From VAXT01 sp038040395 (GTDB lineage: Bacteria; Actinomycetota; Thermoleophilia; Gaiellales; Gaiellaceae): 64,000 nucleotides of DNA. The stretch is from NCBI GenBank assembly GCA_038040395.1, contig JBBPIJ010000001.1, forward strand, positions 186,001 to 250,000, given 5' to 3'. The position numbers and the translations under genes are program-made. The notes under the pieces are model-generated. The model saw nothing but the letters and a program-made list of their open reading frames with translations, was not told where the DNA came from and did no database searches. Below, in pieces: positions 1 to 7,890 of this stretch (the stretch's first letter is position 1; every line of letters begins with the position of its first letter).

Positions 1-42
1 GATCTCGAGCCCGCGCTCGCCCAACCCCTCGACGCGCTGTAA

Positions 43-208
43 TAGTGCCCCTTCCAGCAATACATGCCGGCCCCTGGCCCGCGATCACGCGGCGCCAGAG
101 CCCACCCTCGCCCTTGCCAAGGCTGCAAGCCTTGGCCGCGGTCGAGTGCGGCCCCTGGCTTGGTGCTCGCGACCCAGGAGCTCGGCGGCATCACTGGAAG
201 GGGCACTA
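43..208 (+). promoter_or_regulatory. structured accC leader, RBS inside closing stem
   Basis: A perfect 15-bp inverted repeat (43-57 with 194-208; arm TAGTGCCCCTTCCAG) encloses three further stems: 74-98 (CTGGC-CCGCG with one bulge), 116-136 (9 bp, loop GCA) and 154-178 (CCTGG/CCAGG, weak). The right arm contains the accC Shine-Dalgarno GGAAGGGG and ends on the base before the GTG start, so the closed form would hide the ribosome site. A TAATAG hexamer at 40-45 could be a -10, which would place the transcript start near the left arm. Regulation is inference; the element could instead be a mobile palindrome like others in this window. Confidence 0.5.
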
Positions 209-1567
209 GTGTTCTCGCGAGTCCTGATCGCAAACCGCGGCGAGGTCGCCGTCCGCGTCATCCGGGCGCTGCACGAGCTCGGCGTGGAGGCGGTCGCCGT
301 GTACTCGACCGCCGACGAGGGGGCGCTCCACACGCGGCTCGCCGACCGCGCGGTGTGCGTCGGGCCACCGCCCGCCAACGAGAGCTACCTGAGGATTCCC
401 TCGATCATCGCGGCCGCGACGACGACGCGCTGTGACGCCGTCCACCCGGGCTGGGGCTTCCTGGCCGAGAACCCGGCTTTCGTCGAGGCCTGCCTCGACA
501 ACGACATCGCCTTCGTCGGCCCGACGGCCGCGACGATGGCGCGAATGGGCGACAAGGCCGCGGCGAAGCACGAGCTCGCCGCAGCCGGAATCCCCGTTGT
601 GCCGGGGACCGAAGGCGAGACGACACTCGACGAAGCTCGTGCCGCCGCGGAAGACGCCGGCTATCCGGTCCTTCTGAAGGCGATCGCAGGCGGCGGAGGG
701 AAGGGAATGCGCCTCGTCGAGGATCCCGACGACCTCGAAGGGGCGTTCCAGACCGCCGCTGCGGAGGCGGAGGCGGCATTCGGCGACGGCGGCCTCTACC
801 TGGAGAAGGCGATCGTCCCGGCGCGGCACGTCGAGATTCAGGTGCTTGCCGACGGAGCCGGCGGAGTGCTGACGCTCGGTGAGCGGGAATGCTCGATCCA
901 GAGGCGGCACCAGAAGCTGATCGAGGAGTCCCCTTCGCCTGCGCTCACGCCCGAGACCCGCGAGCAGATGGAGGACGCCGCCGAGCGGGCGGCCCGCGCG
1001 ATCGACTACAAAAACGCAGGCACGTTCGAGTTCCTGCTCGGGCCGGACGGGTCGTTCTTCTTCATCGAGCTGAACGCGAGGCTCCAAGTCGAGCATCCGG
1101 TGAGCGAGCTCGTGACGGGAATCGACGTCGTTCGCGAGCAGCTGCGGATCGCGGCCGGCGAGAGCCTGGCGGCAACGGGGCGCGCGGAGCGTCGCGGGCA
1201 TGCGATCGAGGTGCGGATCAACGCGGAGGATCCGACGCGGGACTTCCTGCCGGTGCCGGGCCGCATCGAGCGCTTCCGGCCACCGCTCGGGCCGGGAGTG
1301 CGCGTCGACACGCACATCGAGGACGGCGCCGTCATCCCGCCGAACTACGACTCGCTCCTGGCCAAGGTGATCGTGTGGGACACGGACCGACCTGCCGCCA
1401 TCGATCGTTGCCTGCGCGCCCTGGCGGAGCTCGAGGTCGTCGGCGTGCCGACGACGAAAGCCGCCGCGATGGACATCCTGCGGACCGAGGAGTTCGCGGG
1501 CGGGCGCTACTCGACCAGCTTCCTGGAGGAGGCGGGCAGACGCTTGCCGGCGCTCAGCGCTTCATGA
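209..1567 (+). CDS. accC: biotin carboxylase
   Basis: Cytoplasmic subunit of acetyl-/acyl-CoA carboxylase that carboxylates biotin on its carrier protein using ATP and bicarbonate. At 452 aa it has the usual AccC length. The N-terminal biotin-carboxylase domain is followed by the ATP-grasp domain with K157 and the loop GGGGKG at 161-166. Next come RECSIQRRHQKLIEE, the catalytic strand FIELNARLQVEHPVSE and the C-terminal YDSLLAKVIVW. GTG is chosen because homology starts at FSRVLIANRGE and GGAAGGGG lies five bases upstream. No biotin carrier gene is in the window; it may lie upstream. The stop overlaps nusB as ATGA, so the genes are probably translationally coupled. Confidence 0.96.
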   Translation: MFSRVLIANRGEVAVRVIRALHELGVEAVAVYSTADEGALHTRLADRAVCVGPPPANESYLRIPSIIAAATTTRCDAVHPGWGFLAENPAFVEACLDNDIAFVGPTAATMARMGDKAAAKHELAAAGIPVVPGTEGETTLDEARAAAEDAGYPVLLKAIAGGGGKGMRLVEDPDDLEGAFQTAAAEAEAAFGDGGLYLEKAIVPARHVEIQVLADGAGGVLTLGERECSIQRRHQKLIEESPSPALTPETREQMEDAAERAARAIDYKNAGTFEFLLGPDGSFFFIELNARLQVEHPVSELVTGIDVVREQLRIAAGESLAATGRAERRGHAIEVRINAEDPTRDFLPVPGRIERFRPPLGPGVRVDTHIEDGAVIPPNYDSLLAKVIVWDTDRPAAIDRCLRALAELEVVGVPTTKAAAMDILRTEEFAGGRYSTSFLEEAGRRLPALSAS

Positions 1568-1941
1568 GTGGTCGTCGGGCCGCCCGTAGAACCGCGTTGT
1601 TCCTCCTCTACCAGTGGGACGTGACGGGCCAGCCGCTCGCCTCGCTCTACGAGGGCGAGATCGACCCCTTCGCGCGCGAGCTTGCCGAGGCGGTCGCCCC
1701 GCGCGCTGCCGAGCTCGACGCGAAGATCACCGAGGCCTCCGAGGAGTGGACCGCGGACCGGCTCGGCGCGCTCGAGCGCAACGTCCTGCGGATCGGGATC
1801 CACGAGCTCGACAAGGAGGAGGTACCGGTCGAGGTGGCGATCGACGAGGCGGTGACGTTGGCGAAGCGCTACGCCTCCGACGACGCGGGCAGGCTCGTGA
1901 ACGGGATCCTCGGCCGAATCGCCAGGGAGAAAGCCGCGTGA
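1564..1941 (+). CDS. nusB: transcription antitermination factor NusB
   Basis: All-helical RNA-binding protein that with NusE (S10) binds boxA in rRNA leaders and prevents premature termination. The 125-aa product has the NusB pattern: RRAARRTALFLLYQWDVTG at the N-terminus, LGALERNVLRIGIHEL in the middle, and VEVAIDEAVTLAKRYASDD then RLVNGILGRIA at the end. The ATG overlaps the accC stop (ATGA), and the stop overlaps the next gene as GTGA. That fits one operon. Confidence 0.95.
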   Translation: MSGRRAARRTALFLLYQWDVTGQPLASLYEGEIDPFARELAEAVAPRAAELDAKITEASEEWTADRLGALERNVLRIGIHELDKEEVPVEVAIDEAVTLAKRYASDDAGRLVNGILGRIAREKAA

Positions 1942-2120
1942 GTGCCGAGGACGCATTGACGCGCGCCGAGGAGCTGCTCGGCCGGCTCGACCGTACGCGC
2001 GAGCGTCTCGAGGGAACCGAGGACCCCGAGGCGGCGATCGACATTCTGGGCGAGCTCGCGGAGATCGCAAAGCAGGTAGAAGCCGAGCTCGAGCGTGCCC
2101 GGCGCGAAGCAGGGGCATAG
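1938..2120 (+). CDS. small helical protein, possible exonuclease VII small subunit
   Basis: A 60-aa, highly charged, almost wholly helical protein (SAEDALTRAEELLGRLDRTR near the start, ELAEIAKQVEAELERARREA at the end). Its GTG overlaps the nusB stop (GTGA). Position just before a prenyl synthase and the helical-hairpin character fit XseB, which occurs there in many genomes. However, XseB is usually 70-80 aa, its characteristic FEEAL...LEEIV pattern is not clear here, and no xseA lies nearby. Being a real gene is well supported by the overlapping frame; the XseB assignment is tentative. Confidence 0.5.
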   Translation: MSAEDALTRAEELLGRLDRTRERLEGTEDPEAAIDILGELAEIAKQVEAELERARREAGA

Positions 2121-2124
2121 GCGA

Positions 2125-2901
2125 GTGCCGAGCCTCGATGAGCACCGCGAACTGTTCGAGGCATATCTGGGGACGCTCCCCTTCGAGCCCGAGCTCGAAG
2201 CGCTGACCGAGGCGATGCGCTACAGCCTCGACGGCGGCGGCAAGCGCATCCGGCCGGTGCTCTGCCTGGCCTGTGGTGAGGCGACGGGCTCGCGTCCGGA
2301 GGATCTTCTGCCCGCCGCGGCCGCGGTCGAGCTCGTCCACACCTTCGGCATGGTTCACGACGATCTGCCCGCCCTGGACGACGACGCGATTCGCCGCGGC
2401 CGAGCGACCTCGCACGTCCAGTTCGACGAGGCGACGGCGATCCTGAACGGCGATGCCCTGCTCGCGCAGGCGATCGAGCTCGCCCTCTCGTATCCCACGC
2501 CGGCAGTGGCCCGCGAGCTGACCCATGCGACCATCGGGATGATCGGCGGCCAGTACGACGACATCCGCGGCGATGACGACGACCTCGCGAAGCGGCATTC
2601 GCTGAAGACCGGGCGGCTCTTCGAGGCGGCTGTCGCATGCGCCCTTGCGGTCAGCGAAGTGGCCGAGGACGAGCAGGCTCCCTGGCGTGGCTTCGCCGCA
2701 GAGTTCGGCCTCCTCTACCAGGTCGTCGACGACGTGCTCGACGAGGACGGGCTCGCGGCGCAGCTCGGCAGCGACCGCACGCACGAGCTCGCCGGCGAGA
2801 TCGAGCAGAGAGCGCTGGCCCGACTGGCTGAGATCCCGGCCGACACGTCCCTACTGGACGAGCTCGTTTCGGGCCTAAAAAGGAGAGCCGCGGCAAGCTA
2901 G
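2125..2901 (+). CDS. polyprenyl (farnesyl/geranylgeranyl-type) diphosphate synthase, short
   Basis: Trans-isoprenyl diphosphate synthase that condenses IPP with allylic diphosphates to supply quinone, carotenoid or undecaprenyl precursors. Visible motifs are GGGKRIRPVLCLACGEA, the first Asp-rich motif DDLPALDDDAIRRGR, a GQYDDI segment, and the second Asp-rich motif in YQVVDDVLDED. At 258 aa it is shorter than the usual 290-300. The segment after the second Asp motif, normally containing GKD and a longer helix bundle, is abbreviated. GTG 2125 was chosen just after the preceding stop. Chain length cannot be assigned. Together with uppS, cdsA and dxr near 62 kb it belongs to isoprenoid/lipid supply. 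Confidence 0.88.
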   Translation: MPSLDEHRELFEAYLGTLPFEPELEALTEAMRYSLDGGGKRIRPVLCLACGEATGSRPEDLLPAAAAVELVHTFGMVHDDLPALDDDAIRRGRATSHVQFDEATAILNGDALLAQAIELALSYPTPAVARELTHATIGMIGGQYDDIRGDDDDLAKRHSLKTGRLFEAAVACALAVSEVAEDEQAPWRGFAAEFGLLYQVVDDVLDEDGLAAQLGSDRTHELAGEIEQRALARLAEIPADTSLLDELVSGLKRRAAAS

Positions 2902-2911
2902 CCTTGCTTCA

Positions 2912-3676
2912 GTGCGCAAGCGCCTGGATGTGCTGCTCGTCGAGCGCGGCCTCGCCGAGAGCCGGGCTCAGGCCCAGGCGCTCGTGATGGCCGGCCTCGT
3001 GCACGGCTACGCGAAGGCCGGGGAACAGGTGGACGAGGCGGCAGAGCTCGTCGTCGAAAGACCACCGAGGTTCGTCTCACGCGGGGGCGAGAAGCTCTCC
3101 CACGCGCTCGACGAGCTCGGCGTCGACGTGGCAGGGCGCGATGCGCTGGACGTGGGAGCTTCGACCGGCGGGTTCACCGACGTGCTTCTCCAGCGAGGCG
3201 CGGCGCGGGTGATCGCCCTCGACGTCGGACGCGGCCAGCTGCACGCTCGGCTGCGCGGAGACCCACGTGTGACGGTGCTCGAGCGAACGAATGCCCGTGA
3301 GCTCGAGTCCCTGCCCTACCCGCCCGACCTCATCACCTGCGACGTGTCCTTTATCAGCGTCCGCACCGCTCTTCCGCCGGCGCTCGCGCTCTCCCGCCCG
3401 GGCTGGGAGGCGCTCGTCCTCGTGAAGCCGCAGTTCGAGGCCGGTCGAGAGGAAGTCGGGAAGGGTGGAGTCATCCGAGACCCCGAGGTGCACCGCAGGG
3501 TGATTCGAGAGGTCGCCGACTCGGCTCTCGTCTGGCCGGCCGAGACGGTCGGCGTCGTAGACTCGGGCCTGCCCGGCCCCAAGGGAAACCGGGAGTTCTT
3601 CCTGCACCTCGTCCACAGCGAAGACCCGACGCTCCCCGATCAGCTCGATGACTGGATCGAACACGCCACCCGCTGA
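2912..3676 (+). CDS. tlyA: TlyA family rRNA 2'-O-methyltransferase
   Basis: S4 RNA-binding domain at residues 1-60 followed by an FtsJ/RrmJ-type Rossmann methyltransferase. The SAM loop is DVGASTGGFTDVLL. A probable K-D-K-E catalytic set comes from SRGGEKL, CDVSFIS, VLVKPQFE and GNREFF. In mycobacteria TlyA methylates 16S and 23S rRNA and determines capreomycin sensitivity; older names call it hemolysin. The 254-aa length is normal. GTG start, ten bases after the prenyl synthase; four bases separate its stop from the likely nadK start. Confidence 0.93.
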   Translation: MRKRLDVLLVERGLAESRAQAQALVMAGLVHGYAKAGEQVDEAAELVVERPPRFVSRGGEKLSHALDELGVDVAGRDALDVGASTGGFTDVLLQRGAARVIALDVGRGQLHARLRGDPRVTVLERTNARELESLPYPPDLITCDVSFISVRTALPPALALSRPGWEALVLVKPQFEAGREEVGKGGVIRDPEVHRRVIREVADSALVWPAETVGVVDSGLPGPKGNREFFLHLVHSEDPTLPDQLDDWIEHATR

Positions 3677-3680
3677 GGCC

Positions 3681-4496
3681 GTGCGCACGGCCGCCGTCGT
3701 CACGCTCGAAAAGCCCGAGGCGATCGGCGAGGGTCTCGCGCGGCTCGAGCGCGTCGCCCGCGAGGCCGGCGTCGAGGTCTTCTATCCGAAGGACGAGGCC
3801 GAGAAGCACGATCGGGATGATGCGGACTTCCAGAAGGTCGACCTGGTCGTCGTGCTCGGCGGCGACGGAACGATGCTTCGCGCCCTCCGGCGAACTCTTG
3901 GAACCGGCATGCCCGTCGTCGGCGTGAACTTCGGCGAGGTGGGGTTCCTGACGTCGATCAAGGCAGAGACTCTCGAAGAAGGCCTGAAACGGGTCTTCGC
4001 CGGCGACTACGTCGTCGCCGAGTTGCCCACCCTCGACATCGAATCCGGGGACGAGCGCCACGTGGGGATCAACGACATCGTCGTCGCGAGCTCCGTGATC
4101 GGGCGGATGATCGACCTCGGCTGGGCCGTGGGGGGCGAGGATCTCGGAGCGGTCCCCTGCGACGGCGTCCTCTGCTCGACGCCGTCGGGATCGACCGGCT
4201 ACAACCTTTCGAACGGCGGCCCGGTGCTCGTCTGGGGGCTCGACGCGCAGGTGGTCACGTTCATCGCTCCGCACTCGCTGCATGCAAGGCCGCTTGTCGT
4301 GCCGCGGGGTCGGGACGTCGAGATCGAGAACCGGACGGAAGACGTGCCCGCGGCTGTGCTGGTCGACGGCCGTCCGGCGGGAGAGCTTGCCGCAGGCGAG
4401 CGCGTGGTCGTCAGGCTCGGGGACCAGTCGAGCCTCCTCGCGCACCTGCCCGAGGCCACGTTCTTCCGCCGCTACCGGGAGACATTTGCTTCGTAG
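3681..4496 (+). CDS. nadK: NAD kinase
   Basis: Phosphorylates NAD to NADP. The 271-aa protein shows GGDG at 60-63 (VVVLGGDGTMLRA), NFGEVGFLT, NDIVV, the signature TPSGSTGYNLSNGGPV and APHSLHARPLVVP. GTG 3681 is preferred because it follows the tlyA stop closely and gives a normal N-terminus. ATG 3648 inside tlyA would add eleven residues and lacks a ribosome site. The order tlyA-nadK-recN is the common actinobacterial arrangement. Confidence 0.95.
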   Translation: MRTAAVVTLEKPEAIGEGLARLERVAREAGVEVFYPKDEAEKHDRDDADFQKVDLVVVLGGDGTMLRALRRTLGTGMPVVGVNFGEVGFLTSIKAETLEEGLKRVFAGDYVVAELPTLDIESGDERHVGINDIVVASSVIGRMIDLGWAVGGEDLGAVPCDGVLCSTPSGSTGYNLSNGGPVLVWGLDAQVVTFIAPHSLHARPLVVPRGRDVEIENRTEDVPAAVLVDGRPAGELAAGERVVVRLGDQSSLLAHLPEATFFRRYRETFAS

Positions 4497-6111
4497 GCTT
4501 CGGATCGAGAACCTCGTGCTGATCCGCGAGGCCGCGATCGCCTTCGGGCCGGGGCTGAACGCGATCACCGGCGAGACGGGGGCGGGGAAGACGATCCTCG
4601 CCCAGGCGATCGGGCTGCTGCTCGGCGCCAAGGGCGACGCTGGGCTCGTCGGGGCCGACGCCGAAGAGGCCTACGTCGAGGCAGAGTTCGAAGTTCCCTT
4701 GGGCCTGCTCGACGAGGAGGGCCTTGAGGCGCTCGCCGAGCTACGGCCCGAAGGGGAGGAAGGGCTCGTCCTCGCGCGGCGCGTGTTCGCCGATGGGCGC
4801 ACTCGCGCTTATGCGTGGGGCCGCAGCGCGGCGCGCGAGGACCTCGCAGCGGCAGGCGAGCGGCTGATCGCGATGTCGGGGCAGTTCGAGCAGCGTCGCC
4901 TCGCGCGGCCCTCCTATCAGCTCGACGTCCTCGACTCGTTCTCCGGTGAGGATCAGCTTCAGCTGCGGATGGAGCTTCGGGCCACGTGGCGGGAGCTCGC
5001 AGCCACCCGGCGCCGCCGCGAGGAGCTCGGCCAGGGAGCTGCGTCCGAAGAGGCTCGCCTTTCCGAGTTGCGCGCCCTCGTCGAGGACACCGAAGGCCTT
5101 GCGCCCGACGCCGAGGACGCCCTGCGCGGAGAACGGGAACGACTCCGGCACGTCACCGAGCTTGCGCAGGCGGCGAACGAGGCCGTCCAGGCGATCGCCC
5201 CTGATGAAGGCGAGGGCGCCGCCGGCCTCGCCGGGCGGGCCGAGCGTGCCCTGGCGGCGGTCGGAGAGATCGCGCCGGAGCTCGCGCAGGCCTCCGGCGA
5301 GCTGCGAGACGCCGAGCTTCGTCTGGGCGAGACGGCGCTCGAGCTGCGGCGATTCCTGGACACGCTGGACGCCGAGCCCGACCGGCTCGAGCAGGTCGAG
5401 GCCGAACTCGATCGGATCTCCGAGGCCAAGCGGCGCTTCGCGTGCACGACGTACGCGGAGCTCCTGGCCCGGGCCGACGAGGCACGCGCGGAACTGTCAG
5501 CCCTCGAGGACGGGGCCGATCCGCTGGCTGCCGCCTCGGCCGCGCTCGCGAAGGCCGAGCAGAAGGTGCAGATGCTGACGAAGAAGCTGGCGGCCAACAG
5601 AAGCAGGGCCGCTAAGCCGTTCGCCGAGGCCGTCGAGTCCGAGCTCCACGGGGTCGGGCTCGGCGAGGGCGAGTTTCGAGTCGAGCTGAGCGAGCGCGAG
5701 CCGGGTCCGACGGGCGCCGACGAGGCAGCCTTTCTCATCCGTCCGAATGCGGGCCTGCCGTTCGCGCCGGTTGCCCAGACGGCGTCGGGGGGCGAGCTGT
5801 CGCGGATTGCGCTCGCGATCGCGGCCGTCGGCGGCGGGGAGACGATGGTCTTCGACGAGATCGATGCCGGGATCGGGGGCCAGACCGCGCATGCGGTGGG
5901 GGAGACGCTTCGGCGCCTGGGGGAGCGCGCGCAGGTGATCACGATCACGCACCTGCCCCAGATCGCGAGCGTCGCGGAGCGTCATTTCAGCGTCGAGAAG
6001 ATCGAAGGGGACCCGACCCACACGCGCATCGACCTGCTGGCGGAGGAACAGCGCCAGGAGGAGCTCCGGCGAATGCTCGGCGGCCAGGAGTTCCTCCAGA
6101 CCGTGGGATGA
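4486..6111 (+). CDS. recN: DNA repair ATPase RecN
   Basis: SMC-like ATPase acting in double-strand break repair. The 541-aa product carries Walker A GETGAGKT at 29-36, a long coiled-coil middle rich in Glu/Arg/Ala, the ABC signature SGGELSR, Walker B TMVFDEIDAGIGG and the H-loop ITHLPQIAS. The TTG start is set by GGGAGA four bases upstream and by homology beginning LRRLRIENLVLI. The gene overlaps the nadK stop by 11 bases and ends in ATGA with steA. No separate SOS box was seen; expression is probably from the operon. Confidence 0.95.
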   Translation: MLRRLRIENLVLIREAAIAFGPGLNAITGETGAGKTILAQAIGLLLGAKGDAGLVGADAEEAYVEAEFEVPLGLLDEEGLEALAELRPEGEEGLVLARRVFADGRTRAYAWGRSAAREDLAAAGERLIAMSGQFEQRRLARPSYQLDVLDSFSGEDQLQLRMELRATWRELAATRRRREELGQGAASEEARLSELRALVEDTEGLAPDAEDALRGERERLRHVTELAQAANEAVQAIAPDEGEGAAGLAGRAERALAAVGEIAPELAQASGELRDAELRLGETALELRRFLDTLDAEPDRLEQVEAELDRISEAKRRFACTTYAELLARADEARAELSALEDGADPLAAASAALAKAEQKVQMLTKKLAANRSRAAKPFAEAVESELHGVGLGEGEFRVELSEREPGPTGADEAAFLIRPNAGLPFAPVAQTASGGELSRIALAIAAVGGGETMVFDEIDAGIGGQTAHAVGETLRRLGERAQVITITHLPQIASVAERHFSVEKIEGDPTHTRIDLLAEEQRQEELRRMLGGQEFLQTVG

Positions 6112-7253
6112 GCACGCTCCGGACGTTCGTCGAGCACACGGGACCTGCTCGGCTCGACAGGCGGACGAAGAACCTCGTCCGCCGCCTGGAGCCCGACGAC
6201 GTTGCGATCATCGACCACGCCGACCTCGATCGTGTCTCCGCGGAGGAGCTGCTCGAGTCGGGTGTGCGCGTCGTCGTGAACGTGGCGCCCTCCCAGACGG
6301 GGCGGTTCCCCAATCCAGGCCCGCTACTGCTCGTCCGGGGCGGTGTGCGCCTGATCGACGCCCTCGACGCGGAGCTCTTCGACCAGGTCTCAGACGGCGA
6401 GCTCGTGACCGTCCGCGGCGCGAGCATCTTTCGCAACGGCACGTGCCTCGCGTCGGGTCGCGCACTCGCGGCAGAGGAGCTAGCGGGTGCGCTCGCTGAG
6501 CAGCAGAAATGGGTGACCGAGGCCCTCCATGCGTTCGCCGACAACACCCTGCGCTACCTGCGCGAGGAGGGGAGGTTCCTCTCGGAGGGGATCGACTTCC
6601 CGACCCTCCGGACTCGGTTCCGCGACCGCCATGCGCTTGTCGTGGCGCGGGGGCCCGGACACAAGCGCGACCTCCAGATCGTCCGGCCGTACATCCGGGA
6701 CTTCAAGCCCGTGCTGGTCGGTGTGGACGGGGGAGCGGACGCGCTCCTCGAGGGCGGGTACAAGCCGCACGTGATCGTGGGTGATATGGACTCGGTCTCC
6801 GACCGGGCCCTTCGCTCCGGCGCCGAGCTTTTGATCCATGCCTACCACGGCGGCGAAGCCCCTGGGGCCGCGCGCGCGGAACGTCTCGGGCTCGCCTACG
6901 AGATCGTCCCGGCGACCGGGATCAGCGAGGACGTCGCGCTTCTGCTCGCCTACGAGAAGGGCGCCCAGCTGATCGTCGCGGTCGGGACGCACTTCAACAT
7001 GATCGAGTTCCTCGAGCGGAACCGCGCCGGCATGTCGTCGACGTTCCTCACCCGGCTGAAGGTGGGCGAGCTGCTGATCGACGCGCGGGGCGTATCGCGC
7101 CTCGTAAGCCGGCAGGTCGGCGTGTGGCCCCTGGTCGCCTTCACCGCGGCGGGGCTGGGCGCGATCGCCGCCGCCGTCCTCGTGTCGCCCGACCTCCGCG
7201 AGCTGATCGACCTGCTCGGTCAGCGACTCCTGGAGCTCGTCGGCCTGCGCTGA
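6108..7253 (+). CDS. steA: SteA-like cytokinetic ring protein
   Basis: 381-aa homologue of actinobacterial SteA, a division protein with a thiamin-pyrophosphokinase-like fold and a C-terminal membrane helix. The TPK-like core is seen in VGVDGGADALLEGGYKPHVI and VGDMDSVSD. Hydrophobic residues near 345-365 (FTAAGLGAIAAAVLV) form one transmembrane segment, leaving a short amphipathic tail. In Corynebacterium SteA works with SteB in daughter-cell separation. Here the recN-steA order and a downstream mctB/steB homologue match the mycobacterial recN-Rv1697-Rv1698-pyrG order, with one extra gene inserted. ATGA overlap with recN. Confidence 0.85.
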   Translation: MSTLRTFVEHTGPARLDRRTKNLVRRLEPDDVAIIDHADLDRVSAEELLESGVRVVVNVAPSQTGRFPNPGPLLLVRGGVRLIDALDAELFDQVSDGELVTVRGASIFRNGTCLASGRALAAEELAGALAEQQKWVTEALHAFADNTLRYLREEGRFLSEGIDFPTLRTRFRDRHALVVARGPGHKRDLQIVRPYIRDFKPVLVGVDGGADALLEGGYKPHVIVGDMDSVSDRALRSGAELLIHAYHGGEAPGAARAERLGLAYEIVPATGISEDVALLLAYEKGAQLIVAVGTHFNMIEFLERNRAGMSSTFLTRLKVGELLIDARGVSRLVSRQVGVWPLVAFTAAGLGAIAAAVLVSPDLRELIDLLGQRLLELVGLR

Positions 7254-7260
7254 GCTTTTT
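7234..7260 (+). terminator. weak intrinsic terminator at steA end
   Basis: AGCTC at 7234-7238 can pair with GAGCT at 7252-7256, and the sequence then runs TTTTT. The stem is only five pairs with a long loop and overlaps the steA stop, so efficiency is doubtful. It is one of the few T-runs after a gene in this GC-rich window. Confidence 0.35.
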
Positions 7261-7278
7261 GCCCCTGCCGGTTCCCGT

Positions 7279-7346
7279 GGCCTCCTCCCCGATTTGACGA
7301 TAACGGGGAAAAGCGCACGCGTGGGTGACCGGGTCGTGCCGAAAGC
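7279..7346 (+). repeat. dispersed intergenic repeat, copy A
   Basis: Begins GGCCTCCTCCCCGATT, continues with a variable 8-9 bases, then CGGGGAAAAGCGCACGCGTG, and after 14 bases GCCGAAA. Copies B (51654-51719) and C (14556-14618) share this layout on the same strand. This copy fills most of the gap between steA and the SRPBCC gene. The TCCCCG/CGGGGA ends can pair. Function unknown. Confidence 0.7.
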
Positions 7347-7790
7347 GTGACAATCACGGCGGTGCGGATCCAGGAGCAACGGGAGCTGATCGCGGTCCGA
7401 GACGATGTCTGGGGGCTCCTTTCGGAGCCGCGGCACCTCTCCGACTGGTGGCCGGAGTACACGACCGTCCGGCCCGACCGGCGAGGCTTCGCCGAGGGCG
7501 CCCGCTGGCAGGTCACCCGCGGCGGCTCGCCGGGATTCCTCCGACGGCCTGGCGGCGAGGGGCTGATCGTCGTGACCGCGGTCGAGCCGCCGCTCCGGTT
7601 CGGCTGGCACGACCTCGAGCAGGGTTTCGCCGCAGAGATCCGGCTCGAGCCCGCGCACGACGGCCATACGCGCGCGACGCTGACGATCGAGGCCACGCCG
7701 TGGCGGCTGGTCATGGAGGGCCTGCGACCCACGCCAAGACAAGCGCTCGCCCGCCTGCATGCCCTTTGCCAGACTGCAGCGAGCCTATGA
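7347..7790 (+). CDS. SRPBCC (START-like) family protein
   Basis: 147-aa protein of the polyketide-cyclase/START-like fold, a hydrophobic-ligand-binding alpha/beta cup. The pattern WGLLSEPRHLSDWWPEY near residue 25, then GARWQV and PLRFGWHDLEQGF strands, and a long C-terminal helix is typical. Ligand and role are unknown. GTG directly follows repeat A. The gene sits between steA and the mctB/steB homologue, where mycobacterial genomes have no gene, so it looks like a lineage-specific insertion into a conserved division/envelope block. Confidence 0.7.
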   Translation: MTITAVRIQEQRELIAVRDDVWGLLSEPRHLSDWWPEYTTVRPDRRGFAEGARWQVTRGGSPGFLRRPGGEGLIVVTAVEPPLRFGWHDLEQGFAAEIRLEPAHDGHTRATLTIEATPWRLVMEGLRPTPRQALARLHALCQTAASL

Positions 7791-7832
7791 GCGTTGGTGT
7801 AACGAGAGGCGTGTCGACCGGTCATTTCAGAC

Positions 7833-7885
7833 GGACACTCGGGCAAAGCCCGAATGTCCTGCTGGTCGGCACCGCAAGCGGCGCC
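7833..7885 (+). repeat. AAA-loop hairpin family, copy a, plus second hairpin
   Basis: A 27-nt hairpin at 7833-7859 has arms of 12 (GGACACTCGGGC left) with one C-A mismatch and loop AAA. Eight bases on, a second hairpin (7868-7885) has arms of 8 with one mismatch and loop AA. The same two-hairpin layout recurs at 39048-39100, and the first hairpin alone at 54954-54980. It ends five bases before the mctB ATG, so it may affect translation of that gene. Confidence 0.75.
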
Positions 7886-7890
7886 TGAGG

